20,462 bases of DNA from a virus, in the IMG/VR virus record IMGVR_UViG_3300042691_047251, positions 1 through 20,462 of that record. The stretch is one strand, 5' to 3'. Below, piece after piece: positions 7,484 to 13,154 of this stretch. Each line of letters starts with the position of its first letter. Positions within the stretch are counted from its first letter, which is position 1. A model generated the notes under the pieces. That model ran no database searches, was not told where the DNA came from, and worked only from the letters and a program-made list of their open reading frames with translations. A program made the translations under genes and the position numbers.

Positions 7484-7715
7484 TGCATTTAGCTACAGGA
7501 GTCCAAGTTACAGAAGTATAGTTAGTAAACGAAGCGATGCCGCCAGCGGCCACATTGCTGCCGGCAAGGTATTGCTCTTTGGTGCAGCAGCGGATAAGGC
7601 CACGGTTGGTGTAGCCCTTAGGTATGCCCGTCATGCAGCCCATTTGTGGGCCTGCTTCTTCTTTGGTGCAGCCCATGGCCGCTACCAGTAACAAGATAAA
7701 GATTGCTTTTTTCAT
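7470..7715 (-). CDS. Small Cys-rich lipoprotein, 81 aa
   Basis: The N-terminus MKKAIFILLLVAAMGCTKEE is a classical lipoprotein signal with lipobox AAMGC, cleaved before Cys16. The mature part is about 66 residues, with Cys27, adjacent Cys43/Cys44 and a C-terminal CSDC, suggesting disulfide bonds or metal binding. It contains a Gly/Asn/Thr-rich middle. In Bacteroidetes the Cys followed by T-K-E-E is close to surface-export-like acidic lipoprotein starts, though this is only suggestive. A phage-encoded lipoprotein may serve lysis (spanin-like), exclusion of other phages or host surface change. None can be chosen from sequence. Confidence 0.75.
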   Translation of the reverse strand: MKKAIFILLLVAAMGCTKEEAGPQMGCMTGIPKGYTNRGLIRCCTKEQYLAGSNVAAGGIASFTNYTSVTWTPVAKCSDCK

Positions 7716-7747
7716 AGTGTTTGTGTGTTTAAAGTTATAAATTATTT

Positions 7748-8068
7748 TTAAAATAGACTCCCCTGTGTATGTGTTTCCTTTTGCTCCACCAGACTAAACT
7801 GCTCTTGTACATGGTGGCCGCGTGCGTCCCAATCAGCCGCCAACCATTGGTTTTGCGTGTAGACCTGCCCGGTAATGATCTGGCGGTAGTGAGCTGTGGT
7901 AATTACCTTTCCGTTGATCACCGTTTTATTGGTTGTCTCAATGCGCAGATTGCGCACAGGTTTATCGTTGGCCGTGCGAAAGCTTTTGGTTACATCTATG
8001 GCAGAGGTAACGCGAAAAGCTTTTTCCTTCCTTATCTGATCATAATTCTTGTCTCCTTGTCCGGTCAT
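7748..8068 (-). CDS. Hypothetical protein, 106 aa
   Basis: The protein begins MTGQGDKNYDQIRKEKAFRV and is rich in Thr, Lys and Asn, with beta-like stretches (VRNLRIETTNKTVINGKVITTAHYRQIITG) and a Trp-containing C-terminal part (TQNQWLAADWDARGHHVQEQ). No signal peptide or known domain is seen. It lies 11 bp after the preceding 98-aa gene and 32 bp before the lipoprotein, on the same strand, so it is probably co-transcribed. The function is unknown. Confidence 0.6.
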   Translation of the reverse strand: MTGQGDKNYDQIRKEKAFRVTSAIDVTKSFRTANDKPVRNLRIETTNKTVINGKVITTAHYRQIITGQVYTQNQWLAADWDARGHHVQEQFSLVEQKETHTQGSLF

Positions 8069-8079
8069 ACAGTTTTCGT

Positions 8080-8376
8080 TTAAGTGAATTCGTAATAATC
8101 GTTGTCTCCGCGAATGATGGTAGTGAATGGAAAGCCTTGCTCAGGCACACGCCTGATCTGCTCAATCAACACCTTCGAGCCGGTGAACACAATCCGCTTC
8201 TCACCACCCTTTTCAATTTGTAATGTGAGCAAGTCAGTATCTTTCTTTTGCTTCGATGGCTCAACTTTAAATGCCAATACAGTAATGGAAAGATTAAACA
8301 GTTTTTGCACCTGAATCTTCTCGCCCACAAACGAGTTGATTTTTGGCTTGATGTTGAAGTCTTTAAAGTTGTTCAT
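8080..8376 (-). CDS. Hypothetical protein downstream of the DGR reverse transcriptase, 98 aa
   Basis: The protein begins MNNFKDFNIKPKINSFVGEK. The middle and end look like a small beta-barrel (IQVQKLFNLSITVLAFKV, LLTLQIEKGGEKRIVFTGSK, FTTIIRGDNDYYEFT), which could be an OB-fold or similar nucleic-acid-binding fold, but no signature proves it. It overlaps the reverse transcriptase stop by 14 bp (8363-8376) and is therefore probably translated with it. It does not resemble Avd, the four-helix accessory protein of the best-known DGR: it is beta-rich rather than all-helical. A role in retrohoming is possible from position only. Confidence 0.65.
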   Translation of the reverse strand: MNNFKDFNIKPKINSFVGEKIQVQKLFNLSITVLAFKVEPSKQKKDTDLLTLQIEKGGEKRIVFTGSKVLIEQIRRVPEQGFPFTTIIRGDNDYYEFT

Positions 8377-9280
8377 GGAGTAGTTTTTTAGTTAGGTGTT
8401 TGGCGTTGCAATGGCTGAGCCAGCCGAGGTAAGATGCTTTGCTCGCATGGTTTGGATTAGCTGCAAGCTTACGGGCAAAGTTTTGCTTGATGCTCTTGCG
8501 TATGCGGATGTGTGTGTGAAAGAAAACATAGCCAACGTAGTCGATGCCACGCGCTGCCACAGGAAACACCTGGTGGTTGTCTTTTACTTCCAGATTTAGA
8601 TCGCTCAGGTAGCTTTTAATCTCTGCTAGCAATGCATGCAGCACAGCCTTATCGTTGTGGAGGATTACCACGTCATCGGCATAGCGGTAGTAATATTTTA
8701 CCAGCTTGGTTTCTTTTATCCAATGGTCGAAATAGCTCAGGTAAAAATTCGCGAGGTACTGACTCAGGTAGTTGCCAATAGGTAATCCGGGCGCACTGTC
8801 GATAATCTCATCCAGCAGCCACAGCAAATCCTTGTCTTTGAACTTGCGCCTCAGTAACTGCTTCAGCACATCGTGGTCGATGCTCGGATAAAACTTCTTA
8901 ATGTCAAACTTCAGGCAATACGCAGTGCCTTTTACATCCGTCAAATCAGCTTTCAATTTTTGGAGCAATAGGTGTATGCCTCGCTTCTTGATGCAGCTAT
9001 AAGTGTCTGCTGTAAACGTGGCCACAAATATTGGCTCCAGCACGTTCATGATGGCGTGGTGAGTGATGCGATCAGGAAAGTAAGGCAACCGATATACAAT
9101 GCGCTCCTTCGGTTCGTGAATGGTAAAAATGTCGTAAGCAGATGTGCAGTAGGTTTTGCTCTGCAACATATCTTGAAGTAACAGAAGGTTGCCTTCAGCA
9201 TTTTGGTTATGCAGCTTCACCCCATATTGATTCACTTTACCCAACTGGCCTTTCCGGTCAGCTTCAATCAAGTTGGCCAT
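8363..9280 (-). CDS. DGR reverse transcriptase
   Basis: The 305 aa counted from ATG 9280 copy template-repeat RNA into cDNA with errors at adenines. Fingers/palm motifs are in order: ERIVYRLPYFPDRITHHAI (about 59-77), palm motif A CLKFDIKKFYPSIDH with D126, GLPIGNYLSQYLANFYLSYF (165-184) with the IGxxxSQ form typical of DGR enzymes, YRYADDVVIL with YADD at 200-203, and GIDYVGYVFF (245-254). Homologues begin 'RxxNLY..I....NL..A'. Here that segment (KRLSNLYRQVTSMANLIEAD) is encoded 13 codons upstream of the ATG with no ATG available, so the true start may be a non-ATG codon near 9319 (ATA or ATT), overlapping the ASCH stop. There is no retron, group II maturase or Abi context. Confidence 0.95.
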   Translation of the reverse strand: MANLIEADRKGQLGKVNQYGVKLHNQNAEGNLLLLQDMLQSKTYCTSAYDIFTIHEPKERIVYRLPYFPDRITHHAIMNVLEPIFVATFTADTYSCIKKRGIHLLLQKLKADLTDVKGTAYCLKFDIKKFYPSIDHDVLKQLLRRKFKDKDLLWLLDEIIDSAPGLPIGNYLSQYLANFYLSYFDHWIKETKLVKYYYRYADDVVILHNDKAVLHALLAEIKSYLSDLNLEVKDNHQVFPVAARGIDYVGYVFFHTHIRIRKSIKQNFARKLAANPNHASKASYLGWLSHCNAKHLTKKLLHEQL

Positions 9281-9315
9281 GCTGGTAACTTGGCGATATA
9301 GGTTGCTGAGTCGTT

Positions 9316-9720
9316 TTATAGCAATTCCAGTTTAATGATGAAAAGAATTTTGCCCACATCTTCAGGCTCGCACCATTCGGGGTTAGGCTTTCCGATTTTT
9401 ATCTCCTTTACAAAAGCAAGTTTCATCGGTCGGTTCTTACGATAACCCATTATCAATTCAGCCCACTTAAATGTTTTGAACTGGCACCGATATGCCTTCA
9501 ATACATCATCTGCCCAATAACCATTTTCAAAAATATCATACACAATGTTATCTGGCACTACACTATTCTCTCTCGGTTTCTCTTCAGGTAGATTGCATTC
9601 TAGTAAACGTGTTATCCAATAAGGTTTGATTTCTCGGTAGTCTTCCAACTTACCGTTGCCATACATGTCAAACCATTTCTTCTTCAACACTAGCTTTAAG
9701 GGTAAATCTTTCTTTTTCAT
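9316..9720 (-). CDS. ASCH-domain-like protein between DGR template and reverse transcriptase
   Basis: The 134-aa protein begins MKKKDLPLKLVLKKKWFDMY. LKLVLKKKWFDMYGNGKLED followed by YREIKPYWITRL (about 8-38) matches the ASCH-type start (beta strand, 'WFDMI..G.K..EYR'). It ends in a beta-rich part (RPMKLAFVKEIKIGKP, then VGKILFIIKLELL). ASCH domains are related to PUA and are thought to bind RNA. The gene lies 121 bp downstream of the template repeat on the same strand and its stop overlaps the probable reverse transcriptase start. It could be an RNA-binding helper of the DGR or just a phage cargo gene. The domain call is from pattern memory. Confidence 0.65.
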   Translation of the reverse strand: MKKKDLPLKLVLKKKWFDMYGNGKLEDYREIKPYWITRLLECNLPEEKPRENSVVPDNIVYDIFENGYWADDVLKAYRCQFKTFKWAELIMGYRKNRPMKLAFVKEIKIGKPNPEWCEPEDVGKILFIIKLELL

Positions 9721-9795
9721 TTGATCCTTTGCTTTTCATAAGTCGCCTTCTCACAAGAGGTACCAACGACCTACATTTTAACTTCGTTATTTTTT

Positions 9796-9814
9796 GCCCC
9801 TACAAATTCGGGGC
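9796..9814 (-). other. Hairpin just 3' of the template repeat
   Basis: GCCCC (9796-9800) and GGGGC (9810-9814) flank a 9-nt loop. In template RNA orientation the stem lies 27 nt downstream of the repeat and is followed by an A tract, not a U tract, so it is not a terminator on that strand. The RNA 3' of the template is needed for priming in the Bordetella phage DGR, so a structural role in the template RNA is plausible. Confidence 0.4.
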
Positions 9815-9841
9815 ATGGCCTGCGCTGGTTTATTGTTCTTC

Positions 9842-9920
9842 AGCATAGGTGAGAGCTGACATTCGAATTCGAATTCCAATTATCGTAGTCGTTAAACCGA
9901 AACCCGGACGAGCCGCCCAT
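9842..9920 (-). repeat. DGR template repeat (TR), 79 bp
   Basis: The coding strand runs from ATGGGCGGCTCG at 9920 to CTATGCT at 9842. It is non-coding here: read in the VR frame it hits TGA right after the Cys codon. It aligns without gaps to both variable repeats. The 62 non-adenine positions are identical in all three copies and every difference is at one of 17 template adenines. The codons carrying adenines are ATG, AAC, GAC, TAC, GAT, four AAT, AGC, CAC and CTA. None of them can become a stop codon when A changes to any base. It lies between variable protein 1 and the ASCH-like gene, so template RNA could be made from the same leftward transcript. Confidence 0.96.
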
Positions 9921-9943
9921 ACCAGCACACAGCCTTTCATTTT

Positions 9944-10330
9944 TTACATTACAAAATAATCCTTGTACAACTTCACAAACTGCCTAGCCACATGCTCGCC
10001 AGCCTCGCGCGAAATAAAGCAAAGGCGAGAGCCGACAAGCGAAGCCGAATACCAAGTACCGAAGACGTAAAACCGAAACCCGGACGAGCCGCCCATTTCA
10101 AACCAATTATGATATTTATCCCATTGACCATTGTTCCAATCGGGCTTCCATGCTTTGCCATTGTTGGCCAGCTTGTTCGCTGCCTTTGCAATGATCACCA
10201 GCTTGGCATGAGCAATCATCGCCTTTCTGTCTTTTACAGGATAGGCTTTGAAATCAGGTATCACTTTTTTTGGATCGAGACGCTCAACCTGGCAAGCATC
10301 TTCAAACGTTTTTAAATCTTCGAGTTTCAT
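9944..10330 (-). CDS. DGR variable protein 1 (C-type-lectin-like end), 128 aa
   Basis: The target protein begins MKLEDLKTFEDACQVERLDP. The constant part contains KAWKPDW (59-65) and WDKYHNWFEMGGSSGFRF (70-87). The diversified stretch covers residues 88-100, and SRLCFISREAGEHVARQFVKLYKDY closes the protein. The form WFEMGGSSGFRF...SRLCF is typical of short Bacteroidetes DGR proteins with a C-type lectin-like fold. TR adenine positions fall in codons for Y88, V89, F90, G91, T92, Y94, A96, L98 and G100, while W93, S95, S97 and V99 stay fixed. It has no tail-fibre domain or signal peptide. It is a paralogue of the next gene upstream. Confidence 0.9.
   Translation of the reverse strand: MKLEDLKTFEDACQVERLDPKKVIPDFKAYPVKDRKAMIAHAKLVIIAKAANKLANNGKAWKPDWNNGQWDKYHNWFEMGGSSGFRFYVFGTWYSASLVGSRLCFISREAGEHVARQFVKLYKDYFVM
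10018..10096 (-). repeat. DGR variable repeat 1 (VR1), 79 bp
   Basis: It differs from the template at 13 of 17 template adenines (coding strand) and at none of the other 62 positions. It covers residues 79-104 of variable protein 1. Its 3' end (coding strand CTCTCGCCTTTGCT) is identical to VR2 and differs from the template at three adenines, which suggests it is the fixed IMH part and not a homing-altered part. Confidence 0.95.
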
Positions 10331-10335
10331 AATAA

Positions 10336-10785
10336 TTAGATTACCATAAATTGTTTGTACACTTCAGTAAAATTATTTCCGGCATGCTCTGCCAGCTCGC
10401 GCGTTTTAAAGCAAAGGCGAGAGCCGACAGGCGAATGCGAACCCCAACCACCGCAGTCGTTAAACCGAAACCCGGACGAGCCGCCCATTTCAAACCAAGG
10501 ATAGTACTTGTATTGATTGGAGTCGCTCCAATCAGGAGTCCAGCCTTCGTTTAGTGTGACTGCCAGCATCTTTAGAATTCGGAAAGCCTTCTCGTCATCT
10601 GATAGTGATTCGCACCGCTTGTCAAACTGCGCCTTGGTCAAGCCATTTTCAGCAAGCAGGTCATCAACACTTTTGATGCGCTCCAGCACACTCTTTGGCC
10701 TTTCTTTGAACTTGATCTCTCCGGAGTTTTTATCGAAGCTCTCCACTTCGTACCCTTTCGGGATTTGGATTTTGAGTGTTTCCAT
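10336..10785 (-). CDS. DGR variable protein 2 (C-type-lectin-like end), 149 aa
   Basis: The protein begins METLKIQIPKGYEVESFDKN. It has an extra N-terminal part of beta strands and a helical LDDLLAENGLTKAQFDKR-like segment before the region shared with variable protein 1: GWTPDWSDSNQYKYYPWF (81-98), EMGGSSGFRF (99-108), variable residues 109-121, and SRLCFKTRELAEHAGNNF (122-139). Variable-codon residues are N109, D110, C111, G112, G113, G115, H117, P119 and G121, with W114, S116, S118 and V120 fixed. It ends 5 bp before variable protein 1. The N-terminus could mediate attachment to a phage or host partner, but no such domain is recognised. Confidence 0.9.
   Translation of the reverse strand: METLKIQIPKGYEVESFDKNSGEIKFKERPKSVLERIKSVDDLLAENGLTKAQFDKRCESLSDDEKAFRILKMLAVTLNEGWTPDWSDSNQYKYYPWFEMGGSSGFRFNDCGGWGSHSPVGSRLCFKTRELAEHAGNNFTEVYKQFMVI
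10410..10488 (-). repeat. DGR variable repeat 2 (VR2), 79 bp
   Basis: It differs from the template at 12 of 17 template adenines and nowhere else. It differs from VR1 only at template-adenine positions too. It covers residues 100-125 of variable protein 2. In the sequence just after it (coding strand), CTGGCA-GAGCA-TGCCGG could form a 6-bp stem with one G-T pair. Confidence 0.95.
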
Positions 10786-10796
10786 AAATTGATTGT

Positions 10797-11030
10797 TTAG
10801 TTAAGTTTTTTCTGGTCGTTGTTAAAAAAATCTGAAGTGGTTACTTCTGCATTGGTTGCCCTTACAAAGTCTACCTCTACTTTTGCGCTTTCAATAATCA
10901 CTTTGCTTAGCTCAGCAATGCCCTTGCTCCTTTCTAATTCTTTTTTCATGTCTTCGGGGCTTTCGGCTTCTGCCAATTTTTCGAGGCTAGCAAACATGTG
11001 GTTTCTCAAATCTTCAATCTTGTTTCTCAT
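10797..11030 (-). CDS. Small conserved phage protein, 77 aa
   Basis: The all-helical, charged protein begins MRNKIEDLRNHMFASLEKLA, followed by MKKELERSKGIAELSKVIIE and SAKVEVDFVRATNAEV. The pattern is like a small phage early protein that recurs in many phages with no known function. It overlaps the HNH gene by 17 bp and ends 11 bp before variable protein 2, so the DGR follows the early operon without a clear gap. The coiled-coil look suggests a protein partner. Confidence 0.7.
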   Translation of the reverse strand: MRNKIEDLRNHMFASLEKLAEAESPEDMKKELERSKGIAELSKVIIESAKVEVDFVRATNAEVTTSDFFNNDQKKLN

Positions 11031-11664
11031 AGGATTTTATTTTACGTTTTAGTTTTGAAAGTGTGTGTATGGATGATATTAGTTCGTTCGGAAAACGCTG
11101 GATGCTATTACGTAGCATGTTTTCGTTGAAGGTTAGCAGCTTTAAATTCTCTGGCTTGCAGTTGAGTTGGTTGCCATCTTTAAAGGCCACTACCTTGCCT
11201 GCGGGTATGGGGCCATAGTGCTGCTGCCAGACGTGGCGATGCAATAGCTCCCACTTTGCTTTGCCTATGCGTATGTACTGGTAACTAAGCCCACTTTTGT
11301 CTTGCCTGGTGCGCAGGGCACCATCGTACAAGGTGTTGTGTGGTAGTTGTCCTTTTTTAAAACATGTTTTCTTTAGCCTGGCAATAAGCTCGGGCTTCAT
11401 CCATGTTTCTATTTTCCTGCCTTTGTTATGGGGCACTTGTCCCTTTTTGAAAACGGTGCCACCACCCAACTTTTTGCCAGGTGTAATTCTGCCACTGAAA
11501 GGAGAGGCCAGGTACTCGGCAGATTTCTTGATGCCCAAGGTGTACACTGCACCATAAATTGATTCTTTGCTTCTGCCCAGGTGAGCTTGCACGTTGTGCA
11601 TAGGCAGTACGGGATAGTTGACTTTAAGCCACGCAACCTCTTCGGGTGTCCAAATTTTCCGCAT
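11014..11664 (-). CDS. HNH endonuclease-like protein with N-terminal HTH
   Basis: The 216-aa protein begins MRKIWTPEEVAWLKVNYPVL, a Myb/SANT-like or HTH start (TPEEV..LK.NYP, then HLGRSKESIYGAVYTLGI). Two copies of FKKGQ(V/L)PHN occur at 72-80 and 102-110, as seen in DNA-binding arms of HNH proteins. The catalytic core is WELLHRHVWQQHYGPIPAGK (138-157) then VVAFKDGNQLNCKPENLKLL (158-177), matching the HNH_3 layout with His142/His144, Asp163/Asn165 and Asn173. It may be a free-standing homing endonuclease or a phage nuclease. It lies between the DGR and early replication genes and overlaps its downstream gene by 17 bp. Confidence 0.82.
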   Translation of the reverse strand: MRKIWTPEEVAWLKVNYPVLPMHNVQAHLGRSKESIYGAVYTLGIKKSAEYLASPFSGRITPGKKLGGGTVFKKGQVPHNKGRKIETWMKPELIARLKKTCFKKGQLPHNTLYDGALRTRQDKSGLSYQYIRIGKAKWELLHRHVWQQHYGPIPAGKVVAFKDGNQLNCKPENLKLLTFNENMLRNSIQRFPNELISSIHTLSKLKRKIKSYEKQD

Positions 11665-11666
11665 AC

Positions 11667-12245
11667 TTATAACTTTATAGGCTCTGTCCAGGCTCCATCT
11701 ACTTTCTTCCAGCCCAGGGTGCGCAGGTGTGCCCAGTAGCGTTGCAACTTGGCCACATCTTCGCTGATGGTTTTTTCGTAGGCCTTGTCATACACCTGAG
11801 GGAAGCTGCTCTTGGCCTGCACACCGTTAGCGGCAAGATCGCGCACGGTATTGTAGTGGCGTATGTAATCGGCCATGCCTTTTGTGCCGTTAAGCGGGTA
11901 ATTAACATGCTTGAAATAGGCATCTAAAAGAGCTTCTGTTACAGTTACGTTTTTCAGGTTGGCTTTCTCTTCCTTCATGGCGCGGTAGGGTTGGCCTTTG
12001 TGCTGCTTGTATTTGAGTGTGAAGAGTGCCACTTTATCTGCTACAGATTTGGGCTTTAGCAATTTGGCTGTGAGCATTTCGCTGTGCTGCAGGTCAAACT
12101 CTTTTAAAGGAAACATATCGTAACCGGGCGGGGTGCAGCTAAGGGGCATGGTAATATCGGAAAGTAGCATTTCCAGTATTCCGTTTTTATACATGGCGTA
12201 CACCACGCCATCGAAGTAACCGGTTACTTTGTAGGTGTTGGTCAT
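11667..12245 (-). CDS. Hypothetical early protein, 192 aa
   Basis: The protein begins MTNTYKVTGYFDGVVYAMYK. An N-terminal beta part (YKVTGYFDGVVYAMYKNGIL) is followed by a Lys-rich helical region and a C-terminal LQRYWAHLRTLGWKKVDGAW. No enzyme motif is seen. Its start overlaps the stop of the ATPase gene by 4 bp (ATGA at 12242-12245), so the two are probably translated together. It may work with the ATPase in DNA handling. This is inference from coupling. Confidence 0.7.
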   Translation of the reverse strand: MTNTYKVTGYFDGVVYAMYKNGILEMLLSDITMPLSCTPPGYDMFPLKEFDLQHSEMLTAKLLKPKSVADKVALFTLKYKQHKGQPYRAMKEEKANLKNVTVTEALLDAYFKHVNYPLNGTKGMADYIRHYNTVRDLAANGVQAKSSFPQVYDKAYEKTISEDVAKLQRYWAHLRTLGWKKVDGAWTEPIKL

Positions 12246-12874
12246 GCTACATTTAGTTTTAGTTGATCGCCCACTTCGGCTTTCTTATTCCAGATCACAA
12301 AGTCTTTGTTGCCGCCAAACCTGCCGCGCGAATTGGCTTTGAAATCGTGAACATGCACCACTACGTCTACCATGTACTCAATGTCTTTGGCAAACTTGCC
12401 GGCAGGCTTGCCCGCTTGCTCCCAGCAGATGATGATAAAGCTCTTATGCGGGTATAGCGTAATGAGCTTAATGTATTGCTGAGCGGTGAGCTTCATATAA
12501 TCGCGGCTATCGATAAACACAAACTTGCCTCTGTTGGGTTTGGCCAGGTATTCTACCAGATCGTTGAAGAAGTATTGATCGCCCAACATAAAGCGGCCAT
12601 CAGGTATTTCTATCATCTGCTCACGCACGAAGGCATCTTGTGTGGTTTTGGTATCACCTTCTTCAATGGATGAGTAGAAAACTTTGCCAAAGTTTATAGC
12701 CAGGTACTTGGCGAAGCGCATCATAAAGGTGGTCTTGCCATTTTTTGGGTGGCCATACACCAGCATGTGAAAGGGATCGGACGGCAGACCGAACGTGTCT
12801 TTCCAATGGCCCTCAAAGGGCAAGGTGTGGTAGTTCTTGTTGATGATTTGGCTTACGCCTAATGTACGTGGCAT
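12242..12874 (-). CDS. P-loop ATPase (RecA/Sak4-like)
   Basis: The 210-aa protein begins MPRTLGVSQIINKNYHTLPF. Walker A is GHPKNGKTT (41-49) and Walker B is GKFVFIDSRD (116-125). KSFIIICWEQAGKPAGK (about 144-160) fits the sensor/strand region of a RecA-core ATPase. The short form with GHPKNGKTTF is typical of phage ATPases involved in single-strand annealing or recombination (Sak4-type) or general DNA handling. It would bind ATP; the DNA role is from family and context. It is coupled to the downstream 192-aa gene by a 4-bp overlap. Confidence 0.85.
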   Translation of the reverse strand: MPRTLGVSQIINKNYHTLPFEGHWKDTFGLPSDPFHMLVYGHPKNGKTTFMMRFAKYLAINFGKVFYSSIEEGDTKTTQDAFVREQMIEIPDGRFMLGDQYFFNDLVEYLAKPNRGKFVFIDSRDYMKLTAQQYIKLITLYPHKSFIIICWEQAGKPAGKFAKDIEYMVDVVVHVHDFKANSRGRFGGNKDFVIWNKKAEVGDQLKLNVA

Positions 12875-12900
12875 GGTGAGATGCGGTTTAGAAGGTGAGT

Positions 12901-13152
12901 TTACAGTTGATAGTTATCTTTGATGGCTACTTTGTAAGCAGCGCTGCAACGCTTTACATCTACCGGCACTTTATCGCAGCTGGCTATGATGTGGTTGACC
13001 AGCTCGGGACTGATGTGATACTCGCGATTAAAAAACGCGTGTACCAGGTGGCTGCGGTAGCGTTTCATCAGGTGCTTGTACAAGTCGCGCACCTCGCGGT
13101 TTCGCTGTAGCTTTGTTTGATGCTTATCGTAGGTGTGCTTTAGCTCTGGCAT
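12901..13152 (-). CDS. Hypothetical basic protein, 83 aa
   Basis: The protein begins MPELKHTYDKHQTKLQRNRE and is basic and helical throughout, including VRDLYKHLMKRYRSHLVHAF and SPELVNHIIASCDKVPVDVK. The charge and helix pattern suggest a small DNA- or RNA-binding protein, possibly HTH, but no family is recognised. It starts 2 bp after the end of the 93-aa gene and is followed by a 26-bp gap before the ATPase gene. It could be a middle-gene activator, but nothing in the sequence shows it. Confidence 0.6.
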   Translation of the reverse strand: MPELKHTYDKHQTKLQRNREVRDLYKHLMKRYRSHLVHAFFNREYHISPELVNHIIASCDKVPVDVKRCSAAYKVAIKDNYQL

Positions 13153-13154
13153 GT

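Noticed and set aside
8363-9319. Retron, group II intron or abortive-infection reverse transcriptase
   Set aside because: There is no msr/msd or intron structure and no maturase domain. A TR/VR pair with adenine-only differences lies next to it.
9796-9814. Intrinsic terminator after the TR
   Set aside because: On the transcribed (minus) strand the hairpin is followed by adenines, not uridines, and genes continue downstream on the same strand.
9812-9935. 36-codon minus-strand ORF across the template repeat (MKGCVLVWAARPGF...)
   Set aside because: It reads the TR in a frame other than the VR frame, has no coding signs, and the TR is expected to be non-coding.
10992-11052. Plus-strand ORFs in the early region (for example 10819-11052, 14104-14694, 17327-17746)
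   Set aside because: They are mirror shadows of minus-strand genes that have domains, coupled overlaps and a consistent operon direction.
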